This document shows, piece by piece, positions 17,806 to 26,476 of a DNA stretch of 64,000 nt; positions within the stretch are counted from its first letter, which is position 1, and every line of letters begins with the position of its first letter. Position numbers and translations under genes: made by a program. The notes under the pieces are model-generated. The model searched no databases. It had not been told where the DNA came from and was given only the letters and a program-made list of their open reading frames with translations. Source of the stretch: Flavobacteriales bacterium (GTDB lineage: Bacteria > Bacteroidota > Bacteroidia > Flavobacteriales > Flavobacteriaceae); assembly GCA_018335925.1 (NCBI GenBank), contig JAGXRF010000020.1, forward strand, positions 1-64,000. The letters are read 5' to 3'.

Positions 17806-19130
17806 TGAGCTATTTAGATAACATCTTTTTTGCAATTGCCTTAATTATTGGCTTTGGAATTTTTGCAACTAACGTAAAAAAAATCTATCGAAACATTCGA
17901 TTAGGCCAGCCTATTGATCGTTCGGACAACAAATCCCAACGTTGGAAACAAATGTTGATGATTGCTTTCGGACAAACCAAAATGGTTCGCAGACCCATAG
18001 CCGGAATTTTACACTTAGTGGTTTACATTGGGTTTGTAATCATCAACTTAGAGTTGTTAGAAATTATTATCGATGGATTGTTTGGAACACATCGCGTTTT
18101 TAGTGGTTTTCTGGGGTCTTTTTACAACGTTTTAATAGCCTCTTTTGAAATTTTAGCCTTGTTAGTGGTTGTTGCAGTAGTAGTATTTTGGTTGCGAAGA
18201 AATGCCATTAAGCTCAAAAGATTTGTCAGCTCCGATTTAAAAGATTGGCCAAAGAATGATGCCAATTACATTTTGTATTTCGAAATTGTGTTAATGACCT
18301 TGTTTTTAACCATGAATGCAGCTGATGCATGGTTACAAAACGTGGACCATGCAGGTTATGTAAAAGCAGGTGCTTTTCCGGTAAGCCAGTATTTAATGCC
18401 ATTGTTTGATGGCATGCAAGCAAGCACAGTAGTAATGATAGAAAGAGCCACATGGTGGATGCATATTTTAGGAATTTTGGTATTTTTAAACTATTTATAT
18501 TTCTCCAAGCATTTACATATTTTATTGGCATTCCCAAATACCTATTTTGGAGATTTAAATCCACAAGGACAATTCAATAACTTAGAAAGTGTAACCAACG
18601 AAGTAAAGTTGATGTTAGATCCAACAGCGGATCCTTTTGCGGCTGCTCCGGCAACCGATGCACCTTCTCGATTTGGAGCCAAAGATGTGATGGATTTAAA
18701 CCAAGTGCAGTTGCTCAATGCCTATACTTGTACCGAATGTGGAAGATGTACTTCGGTTTGTCCAGCTAACCAAACTGGTAAAAAACTTTCTCCTCGAAAA
18801 ATCATGATGGCTACCAGAGATCGTTTGGAAGAAGTTGGAAAAGTTTTAGATAAAAATAAAAACCAATGGGTAGAGGATGGCAAATCGTTATTGAATGATT
18901 TCATTACTCCCGAAGAACTTTGGGCTTGTACCTCATGTAATGCATGTGTAGAAGAATGTCCGGTTAGCATTAGTCCGCTAAGTATTATCATGGACATGCG
19001 TAGATATTTGGTAATGGAAGAAAGTGCTGCACCTATGTCGTTAAATGCCATGATGACCAACATCGAAAACAATGGTGCTCCATGGCAGTATAACCAAATG
19101 GACCGTTTGAATTGGAAAGACGAAAATTAA
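17805..19130 (+). CDS. Membrane Fe-S oxidoreductase subunit, two 4Fe-4S clusters
   Basis: The 441-residue protein has about five hydrophobic segments in the first 240 residues, including histidines (WWMHILGILVFLNYLYFSKHLH) that could ligate haem or face a quinone. Two cluster motifs follow: CTECGRCTSVCP (Cys309, 312, 315, 319) and CTSCNACVEECP (Cys375, 378, 381, 385). This matches the membrane/ferredoxin subunit of heterodisulfide-reductase or GlpC-like systems. The partner CCG-domain protein is encoded at 19683, with one HAD-like gene between them. Electron transfer between the quinone pool and an unknown donor is an inference. The substrate is not evident. Confidence 0.88.
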   Translation: MSYLDNIFFAIALIIGFGIFATNVKKIYRNIRLGQPIDRSDNKSQRWKQMLMIAFGQTKMVRRPIAGILHLVVYIGFVIINLELLEIIIDGLFGTHRVFSGFLGSFYNVLIASFEILALLVVVAVVVFWLRRNAIKLKRFVSSDLKDWPKNDANYILYFEIVLMTLFLTMNAADAWLQNVDHAGYVKAGAFPVSQYLMPLFDGMQASTVVMIERATWWMHILGILVFLNYLYFSKHLHILLAFPNTYFGDLNPQGQFNNLESVTNEVKLMLDPTADPFAAAPATDAPSRFGAKDVMDLNQVQLLNAYTCTECGRCTSVCPANQTGKKLSPRKIMMATRDRLEEVGKVLDKNKNQWVEDGKSLLNDFITPEELWACTSCNACVEECPVSISPLSIIMDMRRYLVMEESAAPMSLNAMMTNIENNGAPWQYNQMDRLNWKDEN

Positions 19131-19223
19131 GTGAGAAATACCAACCAATAAATTAATTATTACCCTACAAACCATTCCCATAAACGTGAGCTTTGGGAAC
19201 GTGTTTAACGAAAATTGAACTTT

Positions 19224-19670
19224 ATGGAAAAGGAAAACATCGACAAAAGCTTGAAAGAAACTTTGGTGAATGGTCAACATGTAAGCCCGATTTTGCCAGA
19301 AGGAATCAAAAATTATTTAATTGACATTGACGGAACCATTTGTGATGATATTCCGAATGAAGAACCCGAAAGAATGCTTACAGCAGAGGTATATCCGGAT
19401 GCTTTGGTAACGTTGAACAAGTGGTATGACGAAGGACATATTATCTTCTTTTTTACCTCTCGTACCGAAGCCCACAGAGATTACACCGAAACCTGGTTAA
19501 AGCAGCATGGTTTTAAATACCACGGAATTATTTTTGGCAAGCCAAGAGGTGGTAACTACCATTGGATTGACAACCATTTGGTAAAAGCAACCAGATACAG
19601 AGGAAAATTTACCGATTTAATTGATAAAGAAGTAACCATACAGGTGTTTGATGACGAACATCATGAATAA
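19224..19670 (+). CDS. HAD-superfamily phosphatase-like protein
   Basis: The 148-residue product carries the HAD motif I DIDGTICDD near residue 33, a motif II-like FFFTSRTEAH, a conserved Lys in IIFGKPRGGNYHWIDNH and the acidic tail VFDDEH. Homologues in this phylum are sometimes labelled phosphoheptose isomerase, but no SIS domain is visible, so a HAD phosphatase of unknown substrate is a safer call. It lies between the two Fe-S oxidoreductase genes, which is the odd feature of this operon. The ATG at 19224 was chosen over an in-frame TTG at 19215. The 93-nt gap upstream contains a weak TTCCCA/TGGGAA inverted repeat. Confidence 0.72.
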   Translation: MEKENIDKSLKETLVNGQHVSPILPEGIKNYLIDIDGTICDDIPNEEPERMLTAEVYPDALVTLNKWYDEGHIIFFFTSRTEAHRDYTETWLKQHGFKYHGIIFGKPRGGNYHWIDNHLVKATRYRGKFTDLIDKEVTIQVFDDEHHE

Positions 19671-19682
19671 AATTTTAAAAAA

Positions 19683-20474
19683 ATGGCAGAGAATCTCGTA
19701 GTACCCACCATGGCTGAAATGCTAGCTCAAGGCAAAACTCCGGAAGTGTTGTTTTGGGTTGGTTGTGCAGGAAGTTTTGACGACAGAGCCAAGAAAATTA
19801 CCAAAGCTTTTGTACAAATTTTAAACAGAGCCAATGTGTCTTTTGCAGTACTTGGCACCGAAGAAAGTTGTACAGGTGATCCGGCAAAAAGAGCAGGAAA
19901 CGAATTCTTGTTTCAAATGCAAGCCATGATGAACATTCAAGTATTGAATGGCTATGAGGTAAAAAAAATAGTGACGGCTTGTCCGCATTGTTTCAACACC
20001 ATTAAAAACGAATACCCATCATTAGGTGGAAATTACGAAGTAGTACACCATACGCAATTCTTGAAATCTTTGTTAGAAGATGGCAAAATCACGGTAAAGG
20101 GTGGGACTTTTAAAGGAAAGAGAATTACTTACCACGACCCCTGTTATTTAGGAAGAGCCAATCAAGTGTACGAAGCTCCAAGAGAATTATTAGAAAAATT
20201 AGAAGTAGCATTAACCGAAATGAAGCGTTCCAGAGCCAATGGTTTGTGTTGTGGTGCAGGTGGAGCTCAAATGTTTAAAGAGCCAGAAGCTGGCAATAAA
20301 GACATCAATATCGAACGTACAGAAGATGCTTTAGAAACCCAGCCGGAAGTAATAGCAGCAGCATGTCCGTTTTGCAATACCATGATGACCGATGGGGTGA
20401 AAAACAAAGAAAAAGAAGGTCAAATTCAAGTGTTAGACGTGGCTGAAATGATAGCCCAAGCCCAAGATTTATAA
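19683..20474 (+). CDS. CCG-domain Fe-S protein (HdrB/GlpC-like subunit)
   Basis: The 263-residue soluble protein has two CCG-type cysteine-rich domains that bind a non-cubane or 4Fe-4S cluster in heterodisulfide reductase-type enzymes. Visible motifs are WVGCAGSFDD near residue 24, the first-domain KKIVTACPHCFNTIKNEY, then TYHDPCYLGRANQVYEAPRE and GLCCGAGGAQMFKE near 189, and AAACPFCNTMMTDG near 235. It most likely forms a complex with the membrane Fe-S subunit encoded at 17805. The next gene starts 2 nt after the stop, so they are co-transcribed. The physiological electron donor is unknown. Confidence 0.88.
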   Translation: MAENLVVPTMAEMLAQGKTPEVLFWVGCAGSFDDRAKKITKAFVQILNRANVSFAVLGTEESCTGDPAKRAGNEFLFQMQAMMNIQVLNGYEVKKIVTACPHCFNTIKNEYPSLGGNYEVVHHTQFLKSLLEDGKITVKGGTFKGKRITYHDPCYLGRANQVYEAPRELLEKLEVALTEMKRSRANGLCCGAGGAQMFKEPEAGNKDINIERTEDALETQPEVIAAACPFCNTMMTDGVKNKEKEGQIQVLDVAEMIAQAQDL

Positions 20475-20476
20475 AC

Positions 20477-20959
20477 ATGTACCAACCTTTTGAGCAAATG
20501 CCTGAACACTCTCGTATATGGATTTATCCATGCAATCGAAAGTTTTCAGAAGAAGAAAAAAATAAAATCAACCAACTTCTAACAGAGTTTTGTGAAAATT
20601 GGCAAACACACGGAAGTGCCATGGTGGCATCTTTCAACATAGTGCACGACAGATTTATCATTGTTGCAGCCGACCAAGAAGTTTTGGCAGCCTCGGGTTG
20701 TGCGATAGACAAGCAAGTTGCTCTGATTTTACAAATCGAAAAAGAACTAGATGTAGTTTTGTTGGATAAAATGAATGTAACCTACAAAACTGGAGATTTT
20801 TTTGCACACAAATCTTTAGTAGATTTCAAACGATTGGTAAAAGAAAAAGCGGTAAATGCAGAAACCATAGTTTACAATAATTTGGTCAACAACATTGCGG
20901 AATGGCATGATAATTGGGAAATTCCGATGAAAGACAGTTGGCATAGCAGGTTTTTGTAA
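20477..20959 (+). CDS. Conserved protein of unknown function
   Basis: The 160-residue cytosolic protein begins MYQPFEQMPEHSRIWIYPCN and ends MKDSWHSRFL. Relatives in flavobacteria are often named ABC transporter ATPase, but I see no Walker A, signature or Walker B motif, so that name is not supported. It has several conserved-looking Trp and His residues and an alpha/beta pattern. It is tightly linked to the CCG Fe-S gene (2-nt gap) and is followed by a strong terminator, so it is the last gene of the Fe-S operon and may serve that system. Confidence 0.75.
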   Translation: MYQPFEQMPEHSRIWIYPCNRKFSEEEKNKINQLLTEFCENWQTHGSAMVASFNIVHDRFIIVAADQEVLAASGCAIDKQVALILQIEKELDVVLLDKMNVTYKTGDFFAHKSLVDFKRLVKEKAVNAETIVYNNLVNNIAEWHDNWEIPMKDSWHSRFL

Positions 20960-20986
20960 AACTTTTACGATTTTAACCTCCATTTT

Positions 20987-21010
20987 AGCCAATGACTCAT
21001 TGGCTTTTTT
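20987..21010 (+). terminator. Rho-independent terminator of the Fe-S operon
   Basis: The arms AGCCAATG (20987-20994) and CATTGGCT (20998-21005) are perfect over 8 bp with a 3-nt loop, followed by a run of T. Confidence 0.9.
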
Positions 21011-21039
21011 TATTTTAGTAACTCTTTAAAAATAATATA

Positions 21040-24018
21040 ATGCGTTTGATTTTGGTGTTTTTATTGTTGTTAGCACAACCATTTTTGGCTGTGATTCCGC
21101 ATGGGTACCAAGCACCAAAAAAAGTGGAGAAAATCAAAATTATTCTGGTGAATACTCCTTTAAAAAAGTTTCCAAAATCTACCTTAACCAAAGAAACCAA
21201 AGAACAACGAAAATGGGTAGATAGTGTGTATGAAACCATGACTTTGGAGGAAAAGTTTGGACAATTGTTTATGGTAGCTGCATATTCTAACAAAAAAGAA
21301 GACCATGCCCTTCAAATTGAACAACTAATTGAGCAACAACATATTGGAGGAGTTATATTTTTTCAAGGAGGTCCGGTTCGTCAGGCCAAATTAAACAATC
21401 GTTTCCAGGCAAAATCCAAACTGCCTTTATTGGTTGGGATTGATGCAGAATGGGGACTTAGCATGCGTTTAGATTCCACCTATCGATATCCTTGGAATAT
21501 GACCCTTGGAGCTATTGCCAAAGAAGAATTGATTACCAAAATGGGAGAGCAATTAGCGGAACAATGCAAAGCGATGGGAATTCATTTCACCTTTGGTCCG
21601 GTGGTGGATGTGAATACCAATTCAAAAAATCCGATTATTGGTATTCGCTCTTTTGGAGAATCCAAAGAAAACGTAACCAACAAAGCCATTGCTTTTATGT
21701 TGGGATTGCAAAACAAAGGTGTTTTTGCCACTGCCAAACATTTTCCGGGGCATGGTGATACCGATAAAGATTCGCATTATACTTTACCTTCTGTCAATCA
21801 TTCAAAAGAGCGTTTGCATTCGATAGAGTTATATCCGTATCAAAAAATCATCGAACACGGTTTGGCTAGCGTCATGGTTGCCCACTTGAATGTTCCTGCT
21901 TTAGAAGCAAATAAAATCCCTAGCTCTTTATCTAAAAGCATTGTAACAGACTTGTTACAAAAGGAATTAGATTTTAAAGGATTGATTTTAACCGATGCTT
22001 TAAACATGAAAGGAGTAAGCCAAACTGCTGCTCCCGGAGAAGTAGATTTGCAAGCATTCATGGCTGGTAATGATGTGTTATTGTTTCCGGAAAATGTTCC
22101 GATTGCTATCACCAAATTAAAAGAAGCATGGGACAAAGGCTGGTTAGATGAAGAAAGGTTGGCATACTCTGTAAAGAAAATATTGCGTTTTAAACACATT
22201 GCAGGCTTACATCAAAAGCAAAAAGAAATTGATTTAACTACTTTAAATACCCAACTAAATCAACCAAGTTTTGATGCCTTAAATAGCCAATTATTTGCAG
22301 AAAGTATCACTTTGGTAAAAAACCAACAAAGCATTTTGCCTTTAAAATACGTTGGTTCAGAAAACATTGCGTTTATCAAGTTAGGTGACGATGACCATTC
22401 CAACTTTTTAAAATACTTGCAATCCTACACAGAAGTAACCGAAGTTACTTTGGATAACTCAATATCAATAGAGGAGCAATTAGCTCGTTTTACAACAGTG
22501 ATTATTGGCTACCATAAATCAGATGGTGCTTGGAAAAACCATCAATTTACTATCAAAGAAATAGAAGCGTTGCAACAAATTGCAAGCACCAAACGAACCG
22601 TATTGGTGTCTTTTGCAAAAGCTTATTCGCTGCAACAAATTCCTGATTTTAATCCACATGATGCCATAGTACATAGCTACCAAAATCATGATTTTGCACA
22701 TAAAGCTACTGCCGAAGTTTTATTTGGAGCTAGAGCACCACATGGAGTTTTGCCTGTAACGGTGCATCCGGATTACCCGGTTGGTACCTCGTTTACTTTT
22801 CAGCCAACTTTAAAGTTACAATTTGATGTACCCGAAAATGTGGGAATGGACTCTAAACAACTACGTAAAATAGATTCTATTGCAAACGCAACCATTCAAC
22901 AGAAAATTGCACCTGGAATGCAAATATTGGTTGCTAGAAAAGGCAAAATAGTATACCATAAAGCTTTCGGAAAACCAACGTATGAGAGTAACCAAAATGT
23001 ACAACTAGATGATGTGTATGATTTGGCATCTTTGACCAAAATTTTGGCCACTCTTCCACAAGTGATGCAATTGGTAGAAGCTGGAAAAATTCAATTAATA
23101 GACCCTATCGGAAAACACTTACCTGAGTTGAAAGGAACCAACAAAGAAAATTTAAAAATTCAAGACATCCTTTTGCACCAAGCAGGATTGAAAGAATGGG
23201 AGCCTTTTTATACCAAAACCTTAGACAAAGCCAAAAAGCCGGATACTACCTATTACAGATTTAGTCCTAGTAAAAAGTTTTCGATTAAAGTAGCAGATAA
23301 TTTGTACTTACGTTCAGATTATCCGGATAGCATGTTTCAGGTAATTGCCAACAGTAAGTTATATACAGATAAGCGATATGCTTATAGCGATTTTGGTTTT
23401 ATTTTGATGAAACGTTTGGTAGAGAAATACCACCAACAGCCTTTAGATGTGTTAACCAAACAAAGCATGTACCAACGTTTGGGAGCAAACAATTTAGGAT
23501 TTAACGCTTGGATGTGGAAGCCTAAAAATAAAATTATTCCATCAGAAGTAGACCAATATTTTCGTTATCAAACCATTCATGGTTATGTGCACGACATGGC
23601 TGCTGCCATGCAAGGTGGGGTAGATGGGCATGCAGGATTGTTTGGAAATGCATTGGATGTGGCTAAAATGATGCAGATGTTTTTACAAAACGGATATTAT
23701 GGAGGCAATCGCTTTTTTTCTGAAGAAGTGATGCAAGAATTCAATACTTGTTTTGCATGCGATAATGGCAACAGGAGAGGATTAGGTTTTGACAAACCTC
23801 ACCCTAAAAATCCCGGAAATACATGTGGTTGTACCTCTAGTAAAAGCTTTGGTCATACCGGATTTACCGGAACCATGGCTTGGGCCGACCCAGAAAAAGA
23901 ATTGGTGTATGTGTTTTTATCTAACCGTACCTATCCGGAAGCAAAAACCAACCAATTATCCAAACAAAACATTCGCGAAAACATCCAAAAAATTATTTAC
24001 GAGAGTATTAAGGAGTAG
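21040..24018 (+). CDS. NagZ-like GH3 beta-N-acetylhexosaminidase fused to a beta-lactamase-family domain
   Basis: The 992-residue exported protein has two catalytic modules. The first (about 65-400) is a GH3 domain with the NagZ His/Asp dyad loop KHFPGHGDTDKDSH (residues 233-246) and a probable nucleophile Asp319 in LTDALNMKG. An intermediate region (about 400-570) resembles the C-terminal GH3 domain. The second module (about 590-990) is a serine beta-lactamase/class C PBP-like domain with SLTK (Ser664, Lys667), YSDFG and HTGFTG as the three active-site elements. This fusion is known in Bacteroidota and fits peptidoglycan turnover: removal of GlcNAc plus esterase, peptidase or amide cleavage. 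The N-terminus has a hydrophobic signal (MRLILVFLLLLAQPFLAV). Confidence 0.93.
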   Translation: MRLILVFLLLLAQPFLAVIPHGYQAPKKVEKIKIILVNTPLKKFPKSTLTKETKEQRKWVDSVYETMTLEEKFGQLFMVAAYSNKKEDHALQIEQLIEQQHIGGVIFFQGGPVRQAKLNNRFQAKSKLPLLVGIDAEWGLSMRLDSTYRYPWNMTLGAIAKEELITKMGEQLAEQCKAMGIHFTFGPVVDVNTNSKNPIIGIRSFGESKENVTNKAIAFMLGLQNKGVFATAKHFPGHGDTDKDSHYTLPSVNHSKERLHSIELYPYQKIIEHGLASVMVAHLNVPALEANKIPSSLSKSIVTDLLQKELDFKGLILTDALNMKGVSQTAAPGEVDLQAFMAGNDVLLFPENVPIAITKLKEAWDKGWLDEERLAYSVKKILRFKHIAGLHQKQKEIDLTTLNTQLNQPSFDALNSQLFAESITLVKNQQSILPLKYVGSENIAFIKLGDDDHSNFLKYLQSYTEVTEVTLDNSISIEEQLARFTTVIIGYHKSDGAWKNHQFTIKEIEALQQIASTKRTVLVSFAKAYSLQQIPDFNPHDAIVHSYQNHDFAHKATAEVLFGARAPHGVLPVTVHPDYPVGTSFTFQPTLKLQFDVPENVGMDSKQLRKIDSIANATIQQKIAPGMQILVARKGKIVYHKAFGKPTYESNQNVQLDDVYDLASLTKILATLPQVMQLVEAGKIQLIDPIGKHLPELKGTNKENLKIQDILLHQAGLKEWEPFYTKTLDKAKKPDTTYYRFSPSKKFSIKVADNLYLRSDYPDSMFQVIANSKLYTDKRYAYSDFGFILMKRLVEKYHQQPLDVLTKQSMYQRLGANNLGFNAWMWKPKNKIIPSEVDQYFRYQTIHGYVHDMAAAMQGGVDGHAGLFGNALDVAKMMQMFLQNGYYGGNRFFSEEVMQEFNTCFACDNGNRRGLGFDKPHPKNPGNTCGCTSSKSFGHTGFTGTMAWADPEKELVYVFLSNRTYPEAKTNQLSKQNIRENIQKIIYESIKE

Positions 24019-24023
24019 TGAAA

Positions 24024-24072
24024 AGCTAATAGCTAATAGCTAAAAACTAGCAGCTAATTGCCAAAAGCTAAA
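24024..24072 (+). repeat. Degenerate AGCTAAT heptamer array
   Basis: Three abutting heptamers (AGCTAAT, AGCTAAT, AGCTAAA at 24024-24044) are followed by two spaced copies at 24052 and 24066. The array lies just after the stop of the NagZ fusion gene. Confidence 0.7.
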
Positions 24073-24129
24073 ACCTAATCATTTTTTTGTATATTTACTT
24101 TCTAATTGTCTAATTTTCAATTCATAAAA

Positions 24130-24543
24130 ATGAATCCAATCGTAAAAAATATTCTCGTTTTTATTGCAGCTTGGTTGGTTGGAAGTTTATCCAATATGCT
24201 GGTTTTGCAACTCGGAATGCAGTTAGTTGCCCCTCCGGAAGGATTTGATTTAAATACACCGGAAGGACTGAAAGCTGCCATGCCACTCATGGAATGGAAA
24301 CATTTTATTACACCATTTTTATCGCATGCCATTGGCACACTGGTAGGAGCCATTATTTTGGCCAAATTTGCTGCCAGCAATGCTTTTAAATTGGTCATGG
24401 GATTGTCTTTTTTATTCTTTTTAGGTGGTTTGGCCATGGTTTTTATGGTGCCAAGTCCATTAGCTTTTACCATAATTGATTTGGTATTTGCTTATTTTCC
24501 AATGGGGTATTTGGGGTATCAATTGGTTTATAAATCAAAGTAA
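24130..24543 (+). CDS. Small four-helix membrane protein, unknown function
   Basis: The 137-residue protein has about four hydrophobic helices: IVKNILVFIAAWLVGSLSNML, the region around FITPFLSHAIGTLVGAIILAK, LVMGLSFLFFLGGLAMVFMV and IIDLVFAYFPMGYLGYQLV. No enzymatic motif is seen. Similar small integral membrane proteins are widespread in flavobacteria without a known role. The ATG at 24130 was chosen over an in-frame TTG at 24106, because it begins directly before the first helix. Confidence 0.7.
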   Translation: MNPIVKNILVFIAAWLVGSLSNMLVLQLGMQLVAPPEGFDLNTPEGLKAAMPLMEWKHFITPFLSHAIGTLVGAIILAKFAASNAFKLVMGLSFLFFLGGLAMVFMVPSPLAFTIIDLVFAYFPMGYLGYQLVYKSK

Positions 24544-24609
24544 CTTTATATTTTTAGAAAATGCTTAGTGACTTTGGTTTTTACTTAGGCTATTTTGTGT
24601 GATAGCTAT

Positions 24610-24653
24610 ACCACAAAGATGCTCAAAGTATATCGCAGAGTTGCACAAAGATT
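24610..24653. repeat. Intergenic CACAAAG-type repeat
   Basis: The stretch between the small membrane protein and the next gene carries recurring CACAAAG/CTCAAAG/GCAGAG units (CCACAAAG at 24611, CTCAAAG, CGCAGAG, GCACAAAG to 24650). This kind of low-information motif recurs in flavobacterial intergenic DNA. No function is apparent. Confidence 0.4.
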
Positions 24654-24725
24654 TATTTGACTTTAAAAGAAGTACAATTAAGAAATGGTTTAATTCGTTT
24701 AAATTAAAAACATATTAAGCAAGAA

Positions 24726-25064
24726 ATGTTTCCTCTTTTTTGGTTATTCTGTATAATTGCTTTTTCTCAAAAATCCAATAGTGAAATAGCTTTATCATGG
24801 TCATTGAAAGCTATTGAATGTATGGAAAGCAAGGAATATCCTTTAAAACTTCCAAACCAATTAGCTTGTTTGACAAACATATATCCAAAAAAAGTAGATT
24901 TGAATTATGTAGGCGTCTGTTACCAACCCACCAAAGAGGAGCTACAGATTTGGAAAGATTGGGTGATTAAAAACCAAACTTTTTTAAGTATCAAAAACCA
25001 CACAAACAACGAACAATTTAACTTCATTTTTATTGAGGAGTTAATCACGTTTAATGATCAATAA
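24726..25064 (+). CDS. Hypothetical exported protein
   Basis: The 112-residue frame starts with a plausible signal peptide (MFPLFWLFCIIAFSQ). A short globular part follows with three Cys, Trp-rich toward the end (QIWKDWVIKN). I do not recognise a family. The gene lies in a repeat-bearing intergenic region between the small membrane protein and the convergent MFS gene. It has no clear -7 box, so it may be a real small secreted protein or a remnant. Confidence 0.5.
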   Translation: MFPLFWLFCIIAFSQKSNSEIALSWSLKAIECMESKEYPLKLPNQLACLTNIYPKKVDLNYVGVCYQPTKEELQIWKDWVIKNQTFLSIKNHTNNEQFNFIFIEELITFNDQ

Positions 25065-25153
25065 GGAACCATTCGTTCTACCAATTGTGATTGATGGCAA
25101 TTTCAATGAAAATAAAAATTTTAAAAATAGTTGATTACCAATATCAATTTACC

Positions 25154-25174
25154 ATCAACCATCAACTATCAACC
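25154..25174. repeat. ATCAACY heptamer array at the MFS stop codon
   Basis: Three perfect-phase heptamers (ATCAACC, ATCAACT, ATCAACC) overlap the MFS stop codon at 25169. On the minus strand they read as GTTGAT units that follow directly from the last codons. Confidence 0.65.
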
Positions 25175-26368
25175 CTTAACCCTTTTCTCCACCCACCAAG
25201 CCAAACCAATGGCTATAGTTGACAAAGCTCCCATTAAAAGCCAATTATAGTAGTAGCCAAAAGCTGCTATCATATCCATCCCGATTTTAGAGCTTAAAAT
25301 GTGTGCCAAGCTAAAACTCATGGTATAGTACCCCATATAAATTCCTTCGTTTCCTTTGCTGGAACGTTGCAACACAAAGGCATTGGAAAAAGGAAAAGCA
25401 AACATTTCTCCAAAGCTTAAAAATAAGATGTTCCACAACAAAATACCTACCCAGTCTTGGTACATCAAGCCGTAAAATCCAATGGCCATACATGCAGAAC
25501 CCCAAAGTACAATTCGAACTTTTGTAAATCCTTTTTTTTCTAAAAAGTTTACCAAAGGCATTTCAAAAGCAACTACCAACAAGCCATTTAAGGTCATCAA
25601 CAACCCGGTTTGCAGTTCGGTGAGTCCGAATTGTTCTTTGTGATACAATGGTAAGGTGGTAAAAAGCTGGAAAAAAGTAAGTGAAGTTAAAAAGGTCACT
25701 ACCAAAAACACCCAATACGGAGTGTCTTTCCGGATAGCTTTGGAGGATATTTTTTCTGTAGGGAAAGCCTCTTTTTTCTTTTTCTTTTCTTTTACCAACA
25801 ACCAAAAAATGCTAATGGCAGTAATACAAGTAAGTCCATCTACCCAAAACAAGCCAAAATATCCAATGCTCATAATAATCAATCCACCTAAAGCCGGACC
25901 AGCAGCAAATCCGAGGTTTACAGCCAAACGTACCAAAGTGAGAGCTCGAGTGGTGTTTTCTGGTTTGGCATAGCTATTAATAGAAACAAACATAGCTGGT
26001 CGGAACATATCTGCAACGGTCATAATAACAAACATTCCAATACACAAGCCAACAAAACTATGGATATAACTCAAAACCATAAATAAAAATCCGCTAACCA
26101 TCAAACTGAAAATCATGATGCGGTAAAAGCCAAATTTATCGGTTAGCTTTCCACCAATGTAAGACCCCAACATCGAACCTAATCCAAAGCACACCATGAT
26201 ATAACCAACTTGTGCGTAACTAAAATCTAAATCTTCCTTTAAATATTTACTTAAAAAAGGCAGCACCATGGTTCCGGCTCTGTTGATAAAAGTAATCAAG
26301 GCCAAAATCCAGATTTCTCTCGAAAATCCTCTAAAATTATTAAGGTATGAAGTAATTGCTTTTTTCAT
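25169..26368 (-). CDS. MFS transporter (drug/metabolite exporter type)
   Basis: The 399-residue protein has about twelve hydrophobic segments in two halves and the MFS loop 2-3 signature GSYIGGKLTDKFGFYR near residue 65, with a charged central loop (KEKKKKKEAFPTEKIS). It belongs to the YceI/MdtH-like group of proton-driven exporters, and no substrate can be assigned. I chose the ATG at 26368. The longer TTG frame from 26404 would start upstream of the -7 box at 26379-26386, so it cannot be used by that transcript. Confidence 0.87.
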   Translation of the reverse strand: MKKAITSYLNNFRGFSREIWILALITFINRAGTMVLPFLSKYLKEDLDFSYAQVGYIMVCFGLGSMLGSYIGGKLTDKFGFYRIMIFSLMVSGFLFMVLSYIHSFVGLCIGMFVIMTVADMFRPAMFVSINSYAKPENTTRALTLVRLAVNLGFAAGPALGGLIIMSIGYFGLFWVDGLTCITAISIFWLLVKEKKKKKEAFPTEKISSKAIRKDTPYWVFLVVTFLTSLTFFQLFTTLPLYHKEQFGLTELQTGLLMTLNGLLVVAFEMPLVNFLEKKGFTKVRIVLWGSACMAIGFYGLMYQDWVGILLWNILFLSFGEMFAFPFSNAFVLQRSSKGNEGIYMGYYTMSFSLAHILSSKIGMDMIAAFGYYYNWLLMGALSTIAIGLAWWVEKRVKG

Positions 26369-26378
26369 AATTTCGGTG

Positions 26379-26386
26379 CAAAGGTA
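26379..26386 (-). promoter_or_regulatory. -7 promoter box TACCTTTG of the MFS gene
   Basis: The plus strand reads CAAAGGTA, consensus TANNTTTG on the minus strand, only 10 nt from the ATG at 26368. This implies a very short leader. Confidence 0.6.
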
Positions 26387-26464
26387 CACTTCTTCTTTCC
26401 TCAAATACCAACTCTCCCCAACTTAACAATTAATTAGCGATTCTTTTTCCAAACACACTTTTTT

Positions 26465-26472
26465 TACCTTTG
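26465..26472 (+). promoter_or_regulatory. -7 promoter box TACCTTTG of tatD, 4 nt from the ATG
   Basis: This consensus TANNTTTG leaves only four bases before the ATG at 26477. Transcription would begin at or inside the start codon region, suggesting a leaderless mRNA. Confidence 0.6.
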
Positions 26473-26476
26473 TAGG

